NCBI GenBank assembly: GCA_022266195.1
Contig: WHVY01000002.1
Coordinates: 4,293,001 to 4,357,000 of the forward strand
DNA length: 64,000 nt
Direction: 5' to 3'
From: Tetranychus cinnabarinus
Lineage: Eukaryota > Arthropoda > Arachnida > Trombidiformes > Tetranychidae
This document shows positions 12,222-25,400 of this stretch, piece after piece. Under the pieces are notes generated by a model, which saw nothing but the letters and a program-made list of their open reading frames with translations, searched no databases and was not told where the DNA came from. The position numbers and the translations under genes were made by a program. Positions within the stretch are counted from its first letter, which is position 1. The number at the start of each line of letters is the position of its first letter.

Positions 12222-13201
12222 ATGGCATCTCGTTATTTATTTCTCCATCTTCCAATAAGAAACTGTTTTTCGACTCATCACTGGAATACATCAAGAAATC
12301 TCACAACAACATTGAAAATTTGTCAATTGAAAAAAGACCAGGATAGTGAGCAAGATTGTCACCAGCGTCAAGTCAATGATAATTTACTTCTTAAAAGTAA
12401 ACAAATCAAATTTGAAGATCGAATCTGGACTGTCCCTAATGCTTTATGTGTTTTGAGAATACTTGCTTCACCACTCGTTGCTTATACTGTCATCAATAAC
12501 AAACTAATCGAGTCAGTAGCAATAGTGGCTATTGCTGGATTAACGGACTTCGTAAGTATCTGAATAACTTCTGTCATCTAAATTTTTCGCCAGCTTACTT
12601 ACTAAAACCGTACATTATATTTGTTAGGCCGATGGATATATCGCACGACGCTTTGAAAGTCAACGATCAGCTCTTGGTGGAATCTTGGATCCAATAGCTG
12701 ATAAAATCTTAATTTCAACTCTTTATTTATCAGCCACAATTAGTGGACAATTACCAGGTAATGGATAGTTTTTCATGATAGTTTTCCTGCTGATAATATG
12801 AGTTTGATTTTATAATAAGGCTCTAATATTGTTCATTTAATGCAATTTACTGTTTACTGTTTACTTTAGTTTTTATAACGTCCGTAGTGATTGGCCGTGA
12901 TTTATTGCTAATACTTGGTGGATCTGTAATGCGTTACCAAATGCTAACCAAACCTCGAACTATTTTCGATATCTTTCGATCAAAAGGACCGAAAATGGAA
13001 GTAAAATCATCAACTTTAAGCAAATGGAACACAACACTTCAGTTTAATTTAATAGCATTTACATTAGTTGCACCAATTTTTAACATCAGTGAAAGTCTTT
13101 TTTTAACCTACTTTCAATATCTTGTCGCCACCACAACAATAGCATCTGGCCTTGATTACATGTTCAACAGAAACAATTATATCTCCCAATTGAAACAATA
13201 G
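12222..13201 (+). CDS. CRLS1: Cardiolipin synthase (CMP-forming)
   Basis: Three coding exons, 12222-12551, 12628-12757 and 12870-13201, join in frame to give 263 aa. The CDP-alcohol phosphotransferase motif D-x2-D-G-x2-A-R-x8/9-G-x3-D-x3-D spans the exon 1-2 junction (from about residue 109; DGYIAR, then LDPIADKIL), followed by several hydrophobic segments. The N terminus is rich in Arg, Ser and Thr, as expected for mitochondrial import, so the ATG at 12222 was chosen over upstream non-ATG codons. The enzyme joins phosphatidylglycerol and CDP-diacylglycerol to make cardiolipin in the inner mitochondrial membrane. It is somewhat shorter than the human protein. Its 3' end faces the Zasp-like gene 295 bp away. 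A broken copy lies at 6541-6884. Confidence 0.92.
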
Positions 13202-13496
13202 AAAGAAACAGACAGAAGACATTTGGACAAAAGTCGGAGAAAATTCAGGTAAGAAGAAAAAGAAGTTCATTTAGGCAGCAAAGGTCAGCAAAAAAGAGAT
13301 TTTGATTGACTTCAAATTTTGAAGATAACCATTAAATTGATCAATTATCTTTATATATAGTAATTATTAGTTTCATTTCAAATGACTTTTCATTTAATAT
13401 AACACTTTTTATATATTATTTTAATTCAAAATTGCATTTTGATTCTTGATTTTAATTGTAATTGTTTTTTCTGCTTGCATCTTTTTCATGATACGC

Positions 13497-16400
13497 TCAT
13501 CTTGCATGACTTCTACAGAATGGCCGTCCACCTTTGGCAAAGAAACTTTGACCATCCAAGTTTTTATGGCAGAAATTACATTTGAAACAAGTTGAGTGAT
13601 AATTGTTGTTACATGCTTCCAACCACCGATCACCAGCTTCAATCGGGAACCCACAGGCAGTGCATTTAGTTGTGAATAAATCGTTCCAATCCTTTTCACA
13701 ATATGGCAAACCATCTTCTAGATAAAATTGACTATTTCCAAAAGGCCTTCGACAATAATTGCAGTTGAAACATTCAGGATGCCATTGCTTTTCAAGTGCC
13801 ATCAGACAATCCTATAATATTCAAAAAATAGAGCAAAAATGAATCAAATAATTTTCTCGTTGTAATGACAGTCAACTAAAAGCTTCACCAATGATTTGTT
13901 TACTGGTTGAAATACTGTTTTTGTATTATTTATAAAAGTAATATCCAAAAATAAATATTTATACAAACTGTTTCAATCCTAACTCAATGCATCTGGTAAT
14001 CTTAACAGAGTTTTTTTATGAAACATCTCTTTAGTTGATTGAACCTTTGTCTATGCTCAAAATAAGATACATTACAATTGATATAATAATCAATCTTGTT
14101 ATAATCTAAATTGTGCTTTCTCTAACGCTTTGAAAATGGCTGAAAATAAAGCTCTCAACTTAAGATTCATTGTGATACATGGGAAAATAACGTCTCATTT
14201 CATTACAATTGTTTCTTAGCCAAAACATGATCACAAAGAATTTACTTCATCATCATCATTATTTTCACTTTTTATCAACCAAATGCTTATTCTATTTCAC
14301 CTAATTAACTTTGCTCATCAATTTAAAGCCACTGTTACTAAAATACTCCTCATGAGCAAAAAGTCACAACAATAAGACTCTCAACTGTCTTCTTCCAAGC
14401 TTCCTCTCATTCAAATCTCTTAATCAAACTAATGTTGACTGTTATTGTAAATAATTGATAGCGAATATGATTACCTTTTTGATTCTAATTCCACATTTAG
14501 CACAAACTGGAGCCAGATATGATTCAAAACAGACTTCACAGTAAAGTTCACCTCGTTCCTCGACAAATCCAATGTCCTCTAATGATCGACGGCAACTTGC
14601 ATTTGCACACAAGAAATGCTCTAGACACCAAGTCTTTTCTGAGGCCAAAATGAACGGACCTCTAATAAATGTAAATATGAAAGTGATTAGTTAACCTGAA
14701 AATTTGGATTTAATAGATAAATGAAAATCAAACTTCAAATAGATTGATCGAAAGTTGAAAGGTTACACTGAATTAAAATCATTTAAGTGTTACAAAGCAT
14801 TCCAAGCAAAAGATGATTCCTCATGATTCTTATGTTGAATAAATGGTGTTAATTTTATTACAATTTAAATTATTTAAAGTAAAATTCATGCTCATAGAGA
14901 TTAATTTAAATTGCATTTGAATATCGTTTTCCATTTCAGACTAGATAATAAACAGTCTCATGCTTTTGTTGTCAAATATAAATCTAATTACCTTAAATTG
15001 TCTCGAGATTTAAAAAGATGATTCCAAGTGAATTAGGCCACACCATCATTTAAATCATGTAATTAGCCTGAACAAGTTTGCTCTTCATTTCTCTCAATCT
15101 CTTAATCAATCTTACTTTAGGCCCAATTTTTAACCCTCACAACTTACTTTAGCTTTTATGCAACTCTAACCTTCGATCAACTAATAGCACAGCAATTTTG
15201 TTTTATTGCAGTTTCGATTGTTAACTTTACCTTATCGGTGAACCACAAGTTGAACAAATGGGAATACGCGCTCCGGGTCCGACCTGAGTCTTGAGTTGAC
15301 CCATACCTCGACGAGGAGCGGGTCTAGAACCGGGAATAGACGATTGACCGATTGTTGGAGCAGAGCTGACATTTCCAGATGGCAAGTTTACATTGGAAGC
15401 TAAATGTATATTTGTACATGTTAATTATTTACATATCTAGTGTTAACCCAACAATCTATTGACAATCAACTAACAAACGAACGTATTTCTAGACTTAAAT
15501 AATGATAATTTACTTCTGAACCCGAAAATGAGTCTAAAAATTTCATAGTCAATAAAGCTTACCCATTCCACCCAAATATCACAAGTAAACAATGAACATC
15601 TCTCAACTTTGTATTTGAGTTTTGGTTGTTACGATTACGTTCATTTTTATTTAACTTGATTAAAATGTTAGAATTGATCGTCTTAAATTAGTATCTGATT
15701 CATCGTTTATTTATTTTGTGTTTTTTTCACTGATAGTTACTTGCGTTTGGTGTTAATTTGGAGAGCTCGAAAGAGCTTAATGGCCTCTGACTGCCTGATA
15801 AAGGGCGAAACATTGGTTGTCCAGTTGGAGTTCCAGTTTGACCTGACATTGAACCAGGTAAGTTAGCTGAAGGTACTTCTGGTGTTCCAACGGGTGTCAC
15901 TGGTTTTGGAGGAGGCCAAGTAAATTTGGGGCCACCTTGATAAGATAAAGAAGAGTATTAATTGTCAATCTTGTTTTCTTGGTCAATAACAATTACCTGA
16001 AACATCCTTATGGACATCTTGTGATGGAGCTGTGTAAGGATGAGGATGGCTTTGGTAAAGATTCGGCGACTGAGATCCCATTGGTTTGTACTAAAATGAA
16101 AGAAAATTAAACAACAATTAGACATCATTAATTAAGATATTTATTTGGATTTAAATGAGATTATACCTGTGGTTTAGGTGCAACCGGAGGAGGAGCTGGG
16201 GCCGAACTAAATTGATTCATCATTGGTGTTGTTGTTTGTAATAATCGAGGACTTTGTGGAGCTTCAACGTGATGAATGTTTCCAGGACTTTGGTGCTATT
16301 TATTAACATTGGAATGACAAAGATACAGATAAATCATCATCATTCAATAGTTTATTTTCATTACTCACATGCCAAGGAACAGCTCCAAGGACTGAAGGGG

Positions 16401-19400
16401 AAGTCGGTCGATCGTGTAGGGTTGATGGCTGTGTTGGTGATGGTATTGTTATCCGTGGAGAGCTGATTTTTCCTGGTGTTGGTGAACTATTTGTTGGTAT
16501 TCCTCCGATTCCAATTATATTAGCATCTTTGGGTATAGCTGCTCCTCTAATTGAACATAAAAACAATAATTAGTAACGTTACAAGTTGTTTAAAGAAGCA
16601 AATTTTGTTGAAGGTGAAAGGCAACCTAATTTGAATTTTGAATCTTTATCTGATGATTAAGGGTTAATAGTGAAGATACCTCAAAAATTTGGTTTTTGTT
16701 TTAAATATTTTGGATAATTTGTAATATTTTTCAATCAATTGTGATCAGTAAACAACTGAAGCATTGAATTTTGTGAGCTACTGCTGATTTGCCTTCCATA
16801 TTCAACTCTTTTGGTTCAGATATTGAATGAAACTCACGGTCTTATGGTCATAGGTTCGATGTTTGATTGTCCAGTTGATTGGGCCAAATGTTGAGCAGCT
16901 TGTCCTGCATGGGCATCGCAATAGAGTTTTTCATTTACGTTAAAGTAACCTACATTCTTAAGCGATGTACCACAAGTAGCACATTTAAAACATTCAGCAT
17001 GAAGTGATTTATCCCGAATACGACAGAAAACTCCGGTAATTAATCCCCCACATTGACCACAAGTGTTAAGAGATGATTGTGAATTGTCACCTGATGAATT
17101 ATTTTGACCTGATCCACGGGATATTGGGGCATCAACATGCTTGGTAATTGAACCGATTCCCAAACGAGGTGAATTAGTTGGTGATATTGGGGTTGGAGTT
17201 CCGATTGTTCCTGATTTAACTTCTAATCAACAATTAACATGAGAAACATTCACAGGAAAACAAAGGTAAAAGGAGACATAAGTAGAAGTTGTGATCCCGG
17301 GTTTATGAAATGAGCATGAAATAGCAAGTACACACATGGTGTCAAGAACTTACTAATGTATGGAATGATCTTGAGCTCGGGGATAAGGTTGTAAGATAGT
17401 AATGACTATTAGCAAGATTGAAGGCATTTGTTCATTAGATTTTGACAAATGATTTATACTAAGAATGAGTTATCTGAAAAATTAAGATCTTAGCAAATTT
17501 AATCAAAACGGAATAAAGATGAATCGTGGTACACAAATTATATCAATCGTGCTCAGCTGGTAAATCACTTGATGTTACCCAATAACGATTGTCAAATCTC
17601 TCATCTTTTACCATTATTACCCTTGATAAAAAATTTTGTGTGTCAATAAGATCTTCGATTGAACTAGATTGAACAACTATATAGTGCTCTTTCAATAGAT
17701 CTATTTTCATCATTTGACGTGCATGTGAGGTTATTGGAGCGTCTAATCCAGAAAGAACATTCATTCTTTGCATTTTCGGAAAGCATCGAACAAGTCCATA
17801 TATTTTATCATAATTATTATCAAAATGATTCGATTGACATTTAACGGCTATAAAACAACGTATCTCGCCATACAAAGACGTTGAGTCATGTTTGCGATAC
17901 TTTACATAGAAGCTGCAAGATCCTTTTCGATATCGGTAATTACTTGAGTGAAATGTTTCAAAGTTCTTGGTAAATGATTGGTAAATATCGATGTCAGTTT
18001 CTCGAATTGATGGGTATAAAATTCGCAACTTTTGAATCAAAGATCTTTCAATTTTAAATTTAGGATCAAGAACTTTCAAAGTGTTTTTTGACTTGATTCC
18101 TGTATCAAGGCAAGCTTTTTGAAAAACTTCATCAACCAGCTCAATTTGAGATGTGATGCTCATTTTAAAAATGTAGGCATCTTTCATTTGGTTGAGTTGG
18201 CCTCTGGTACCATGGAAAGATCTTTTCAAATTGAAAATGTTGTTTTCAAATGAAAAAACAGATAGATCAGCTAAGCTACCAAATACTTTATATTGGTCGA
18301 CCAGGTGAAGTAATAAATGCAAATTGAATCGCATGTTGCACTCGCCGTAAATATCTTGGATAGCCAAAGTGCTCTTTATTATCAAGGTTTTGATATTTTG
18401 AAGCTGAATATCAGTAAGAGCATCGCTGCACAAAGATCTTGTTATTGTTGATAATGCCAGTAGTATGATGAAACAATCCGTTGAGATGACTTCTCGGAAT
18501 AAAGGGATCAAATAAAGTAAAAAGGTTCTTGACTCTGATGATTTCCAATATGCGATCTCAGATAGTTTACGGAATTTCCTACTAGTATCATGGTGTAGCG
18601 AAATTATTTTAACCTTTCCGTCAATGTAAGATCTTACTGTATTGGTAGAGAAAGGTTTCATTGACATCAAGAATTTAAAAACGCCTTCAAGAATAGCATG
18701 CATGTAGTCAATAGGGCATGAACATGGAACCATAAGATACTTTTGCAAATTTGTTGGACCTTTTATTCCTTGATTTTCTCCCGCTGGATCAAGATTCGCG
18801 GATTTTTCTTGATAAAATAAGCATGTTTTCTTTTCATATTCACTTTCGAAGTGATAAACTAATTTCCTAGAATCAGTTCCTGGAGTAACAACAGACTTTG
18901 TAGGATGAAGACAATAGGGACAACCAAACTTACCGTTGAACATTTTTACGTTCAAGAGCTTAGCTTTAGCCACTGAGTCACAAGTGCACGCTAAAAACCT
19001 TGAGATGACGATAAGATCTTTGTCATTAATATTCATTGCAAATTTAGATTCATTAATTTGATGGGTTGTGTTACAATCGGTATCTGTAATCATAAACAAT
19101 GAATGAAAAGCATCCTCAACACATTTTGAAAACAGATCATCAGGTTTAACACCACTGACACCCCAGTACAGACCAAGATTAAATATATTGTGCTTTGAAA
19201 TTCTCTTTCTTCTTGGAAGCTCAGCGATAATACACGATATTGGTGTACAACACGTTCTCGAAGATCTTAGCATCTGTGCATCATCTAAATTGCATATGAG
19301 ACTGATCCTTATGACTTTATCAATTGATTCTCCAAGATCTTGCCATAAATTATTGTACGCTTTAGTTAACATAATTTCAGTCTTTTGGCCAATGGTTAAT

Positions 19401-22400
19401 TCATTGTAATTTCTTTCCAAAATTAATTTGATTGTATCTATATAATCAAAAATAATTAAATATCCAATATTGTCAATACATTGACATGTTTGTGTCGATT
19501 CAAAAGTCGCATGGTTTTTGCAATACACTAAAGTTTTAGAGTTGATCAAGTTGATGGATTTTATATAAGATCTGAATTTGTTATAATCTTCCAAAGCTAA
19601 ATTGATTTTTGAAACAAATTTCATCAGATTATAAATCTTTTTTGTTGCTTCCTTGTTTAAATTACATTGCTTGAAGGTATATGAGATAAGCAAATTCAAT
19701 TCATTGATGTTTAAATTACGATGACTGGTAAGATAAGGGATTGAATCTGATGATGCACAAGATTCAATACTTTGGAGATTTGATTCACTATCAACACATT
19801 GTTCACTTAATATTGATTCGCAAGATCTTTGGCTTTGTTCCTCTTTATCACTGTTTTGTTCATTATCACTTGAAGACGATGTAAGATAAAATGATCTGAA
19901 ATCAAGACAACGTGAACGTTTCCTCAACTTTGCAACTCTTGAAATATTTGGTAATCTCTTTCTGCTTGGCATTTCCGATGAAAAAACGCTGATAAGATCT
20001 TTTTAAAAATTTAAGACCAAATTTGTAGAAACATAATTAAAGATAAAAAAATTGATTTACTTTAGATAATTTTATCTGAAACCACGTGGAAAAACTGAGT
20101 ATAAATAGGATACACCTTAAGATCACAGACATGTGTTTGTCTATTCTTACTACTTGGTATTGTATCTGTTAATGTTGGTGCATCTGTTATTCAATGATGA
20201 GTTCATCTGGTGTTAAAGAAATTCTTGATCGTTGTCAATTCTATGTCCCTATTAAAGGTATGTACAAAACTTAATTGTTAAAGATCTTGAATATAATTTT
20301 TTATATTAATTTTGTCTTTACAGAGGGTTATGTTTTATTACAAGATCCGATTACCAATCGTAAAGTTATTCGACTGGCAAAATATTATGGGAACTACGTT
20401 CGTCTTGTGGAAAAGCTCATTGAAGATAGGACTATCGTTGATGATGCTGAATCAATGGCTGAAGATAAATTTGTTGTGATTTTTTACGGTACTCAAGATG
20501 CTGCTTTGAAACTGTTGGAATCAGAAAAGGCTAAAGATCTTAAAAGAAAGAGACATTTAGACGACGATATTCCATTATCTCAACCTACTTCATCTAAAAA
20601 ATGCTCTTCCGAGCAGACAATTGTCTTGGATCAGCCACCTCGAAAATTGAGATCACAAAGCCGAGGTCAACCAGAGCAAATTTCAAAGAGTCCAGATCTT
20701 ACAACTAATCGTATTTTGAGAGAGCTTGAGCAACAATTCAACAAGTTCAAGGGTGATATGAAAGAAATAAAAGTTATGTTGAGTGAATTCATCGAAAGTC
20801 AAGATCTTCCAGATTTGACTACTGGTCCCACCAAAGAAGCCAGTATGGCGAAACAAGCTTATAAGGCGATGAAATCAATGAGAAAACAAGGTTTTGAAAA
20901 TAAATTAGCTTCAGTCGATTGGGAAAAATTAATTGAAGACGACTCAAAGATCCGAGAAATAAAAGACATTCTTACTACTCAAGAATGGCCATCGAAAATG
21001 GTAGCAGATATTGCCGAGATACTGTGGGGTGAAAAACTTATCGATCATATTCTAGGACGACACGGCAAAAGAGAGAGGAAACCCCGAAAAGGCGAAAGAC
21101 AATTAACTATTCTAAGATCTGAAGAGGAAAAATTACGCTCCATACTCTCAGTTTTTGGGACTACATTCACCACTGATACTGCTTGGCAGATCTTAGTTCA
21201 ACATTATGTCAACCAAAGAGGAAGAGACATGAAAATCGAGTGAATAAGGAAAAGTCCGATGATAAATTTTCAGCTGATGATTACGAAGACGATTATGATT
21301 CTCAAAATATTTCAGAAAAAAACCCCAACAAAGATCTTAGTGACGAAAATGAACGATAGATTAAATGGATCAAGTAAATTAGATTTATTTTTTGACGATA
21401 TAAGATAATTGATTTTCAAAATATAAAAAATTCATTAATAACTAATGTACGACAGGAATTTATTTTCGTGAAAAATTGAATTTGAAATTAATAAATAAAA
21501 TATTTTTGCATTTGAATTGACCGCATTTAAATTTTTGATGTGAAAATAGCCAATTTAACCAGCTGATCAAGCGTTTAAGAACTTGCTTAAAATTCTGAAT
21601 TTCTATTTCTAATTTACGTGAAAATTTTAACATCATCTTAATTACTTTCAAATATGAGTATTTTGAAATTTTTTAAAAAAATTAAAGGGCCAAACGAGCG
21701 ATCACAAGATCTTATAAACGCAGGTAAGAAAAAATTATTAATTTGATTGTATAAATGACTTTAATCTAATAAAAAATTCTCCTCTTTTGCTATCCGGATA
21801 GATACGTATATTTTGGCGTTTTGTAACGAGAAAAATACGCTTTCAATCAAAAAACTCGAAGATCTTGGAATCGAAATCGGTGAAGTCCTCAATATGATTG
21901 ACAAAGATCTTCCATTCGAGTTTGATAATCAATCTTACAATTTTTTGTTTGCTGGTAATCGAAGCTCAGTAGATGAAAAGTACATCTACTTTATAGAGAA
22001 AGCAAGAGCTATCAAAGGGACTGAGGATCTTGAACAAAATCCAAGCGTAACTTCAAGCCAAGAAGGTCAGTATATTAAATAAATTGTATTGCAATCCTTC
22101 GCAATCTAAAGATCTTTATTGATTAAATTTTCAGTTCCAGATATTGCTGATGATATGGATGAAGATCTTGTCGTTTCCAAATTGGACAAAATCAAAAAAT
22201 TGATCAGTGAAATTGAGACATTTTTTGCTCAAGATCTGCCAGTCGATACACCTGATGTAGATTTGTGTGAGAAATCTATGGATAGTAAAGATCTTGCTGT
22301 CAAGGATAAAGAAATCTCTTTAAAAAAAGGCCTTATCAAAAAATTTGAAGAAATTCTACATAGAAAAAGAAACGGTAATGATGGATGGACTAGAATGGTG

Positions 22401-25400
22401 AACAATTTTGCCTTGCCTGATGTTCCAATCATTAAAATGGAAGGCATTCGAAAAGTTCTTACAACTGGCAGCAAACTCCATGGCTATGTAGTTCGCGAAA
22501 TCGCAAAGAACTTATTCGGCGCCGAACGTTTGAAAATAACGAAAATGGTTAATCCACGATCAAGATCTTGTACTTTAAAGCGTGGCGACAGAAAAAAACT
22601 ATTCAGCAAAAATGATGAAGAAAATTTAAAACGTAAGTAGTTATTGAAATTTGATGCATTTAATTTAATTTAATTCAATTTTATACTAATCAAGATCTTT
22701 TTTCAATTTATAAGGCATATTAAATTTGATCGATCAAGATCTTTTTTCAAGTAAAGACGGCTGGTATTACCTCGTTGTTTTGCCTATCAATCAGCTTGGG
22801 TTGGACATCAAGAGAGATGAGGCAAAAAAAGATGTAGGCAAACTAAAAAGGCAAGAAAAGAAAATGGCCTCAAAAAACAGATGCTCCAGTCCCCAACCAT
22901 CAACAAGCTCAGGAATTCAGAGTGAAAAACGCGCCACTAATTTTACTACTGTCGATATAGAAGATTCAGAGGAATAAACATCAAGATCTTCTAAAAATTT
23001 AGGCTCAATATGAACCAATTCATTACCATTTTATCATATTTTTATCAAATCTGTAAAATCTACAGTTGAATTTACTGTAGAAAAACATCAAATCTTTAAT
23101 TAGCCATTGTAAGATCTTTCAAAATTTAAAAATGACCTCTTTGTAAATTGCAAAAATCATGATACAATTACAAATTATTCAAGTTCATCCGCAATTACAT
23201 CTTTGTTTTATGCTTCAAAGTACAAAGTCAAACGCGTGAAGATCCTACTGAATGCTCTTATTCACTCACTATTTCAAACTATGAGTTTGCTTAGGGTTGG
23301 AACATAAATGTACCAAAGACATGAGTAAGATCTTATTGAAATTTGTTACCAATTTTGTTCATTCCTCACTAAATCTGAGACCCGGGATTTTATAAACATT
23401 TACATGTTAGTAGATTATGATTCGTATAAGTAAAGGCAAGTTTAATGAGATGATTAGCTCAACTATTATAATATCATTCCAATAGATTTTATCAGAGGAG
23501 GTTATATGTTATCATTAAATTTTATCCTGGGCCTGAATCTTAATCAATTGTATTAGTTGGATGTAAAGCATCGAACAGGATTATAGATTATTAATTTTGA
23601 GCAAAAGCCGGTTATAGCAGATGAAGCATTTCATTGTTGATGTTTTAATTGCCACTTGCCTTTTCGCTTTCTTTAAATTACTATTGATCAAACAATCATA
23701 TCATACAAATTATAAAAGCTATTTTTCAACGAATCGTCTTACCTTTTTTGCTCTGTTCTTCCTCTAAAATGGCTTGATAAACAGCTGAATGCTTGTTTAC
23801 TGGTGCATCAGGTTTCATAAAGTTTATCCTAGAGTCGATTAGATCAATAAAAATATGTTATGAAAATTCAAATTTTAATTTAAACGTCTAATATGATTGA
23901 ATTACTTACCCCATTACTCCAGGAGCTAATTGTTCTGTATGGGCTTGAAGAGTTTCCTTGATATTAGTCTCAGAGTAAAGGTTAAGTGGTGAGTTGAACT
24001 GTTTATGAACCAAGGCAGGTAGTCTTTTGTTTCCTCCGAAGGGTTTTGCAGCTGTATTGTGTCCAGTTCCGATTGGTTTAGGTTCCTTAATTATTTAAAT
24101 ACCAGTAAAAATAGCCAATAATTAAAAATGTGTAAAAAAATTGACCAAAGATTTGGTTAAAACACAAAACAAAAACTAGAAGTGACGACTCAATCCATCT
24201 TCAAGTAAACGGTTAGGTGACATGTTTGAAAAGGGCGCACAAAAAGGGATGAATTGGTTAGTTAAGGGAACCCATTAAATATTAACCAAATGTTAATTAC
24301 AACTTAAATCACTGTTTATATTGATAACCACAACCGTTGAAGCAACTCACCGGTCCAGTTTTTGCCAGTGAAGTTTTGGTGTATGTTGTTGTTGGTGGTG
24401 AGTTTACTGTTCCAGGTTTAGGCAGTTCACCCACAGCAGTTACAGTTGGTCGCCAAGTTAACGTTCCACCTCTGATTATAAAATAATTAGAATGAGAAAA
24501 AGGCAATTTAATGCTATTTTTATACTTGATTCATCCCTGACTTTAATAATCATCTAAAAAGCAGCGAAAAAAACTCTCAGCTTTTGTCTTCATTTCATCA
24601 CAGTTACACGACAATTTAGCGATTGTTTAACTTTAATGATCCAGCATTCATATTTGAACAAGACCGTTGTGTTATAATTATCGTTGTATTTATGACAATC
24701 ACAAATTATCATTCAACTGTGGCAAGAAAAATTTAAACCTATCAAGTTATTATTAGCTAAATGTTGTTAATGTCAAATTGCTGTTGAGGTGTTTTTTCAC
24801 TCCAAACTGACATCACTTCGATACAATTTAGACGCATTTCAACTGATATTTCATGTCTACTCTCGCCAGTTAAATGTTAATAACCAATGAATTATCTTCT
24901 TGAAATGCTCGTCTTCATCATCACTGTCATAACTGTTGGTATAGCAAAATTGGTATATTTGTGAGAGATGAATGGCTTTTTAAATAAATTGCTCACAATC
25001 AAATGTCAACCTTACAGTAACTTATTCACTAATTGGAAACCAATAAACCGAGAAACTTAAAATTACAATTTAAATTATTTTATTCTCATTTTAAACCTTT
25101 GGGTTTAGGCGTTAGTTTGGTTGGAAACAAAAACATTAAAACATTGAATGATCATCTTGGCTGTTAGTAAGGTTTTTGGTTCATTTGAATTTTCTGGTTA
25201 TCCTTAACGTTTTTATTTTAAGTTAATGTGAAGATCAAGTTTGAATTGATTAGTTTAAAACTTAAATTTAATCCGATATAAATTAGAACGGCCTTTAATT
25301 TAATTCCTCATTGTTGATCATTGGGTGAATCTGGTGATTGAACTGGTTCTGATGAGCTTAACATTGCGCGATTTTATTTGATTCACAATTATCATCATTT

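Larger units (their letters stand above)
9711..13290 (+). repeat. Segmental duplication, copy B
   Basis: Collinear counterpart of 793-6940 with several large deletions. One removes the ENPP promoter, signal-peptide exon part and exons 2-3. It keeps the whole cardiolipin synthase gene. Beyond 13290 it merges with the Zasp-like gene, whose LIM exon is also represented in copy A. Confidence 0.85.
17484..23334. repeat. Dispersed array of 27 AAGATCTT palindromic octamers
   Basis: Exact copies start at 17484, 17648, 18040, 18217, 18433, 18628, 19013, 19261, 19334, 19822, 19994, 20281, 20534, 20801, 21331, 21706, 21859, 21904, 22109, 22162, 22288, 22562, 22692, 22736, 22983, 23111 and 23327. One-mismatch versions lie near 17925, 19567, 20693, 21113, 21187, 22231 and 23238. 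They fall in the transposase frame, in BEN-gene exons and introns, between the genes and in the terminal regions. Elsewhere in the window I found only four, all at the same codons of the four Argonaute paralogues. Spacing is irregular, 44-530 bp. Confidence 0.95.
17296..23386. mobile_element. DNA transposon, possibly CMC/CACTA-like, with BEN-domain genes
   Basis: Lies wholly inside intron 5 of the Zasp-like gene. The proposed ends are short inverted repeats, CCCGGGT at 17296-17302 and ACCCGGG at 23380-23386, flanked by AT on both sides (17294-17295 and 23387-23388) as a possible 2-bp target duplication. Inside are a minus-strand transposase-like gene and two plus-strand spliced BEN-like genes, transcribed divergently from about 20.0-20.2 kb. 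The octamer AAGATCTT is confined to this interval (first at 17484, last at 23327), which supports the boundaries independently. All three reading frames are intact, suggesting recent activity. The superfamily is inferred from general transposase appearance only; the inverted repeats beyond the first 7 bp are poorly matched. Confidence 0.75.

Noticed and set aside
15735..15745. A GC-AG splice donor (GCAAGT) for exon 10 of the Zasp-like gene
   Set aside because: It breaks the phase with exon 11; the ordinary GT donor four bases further (GCAA|GTAACT) keeps the frame.
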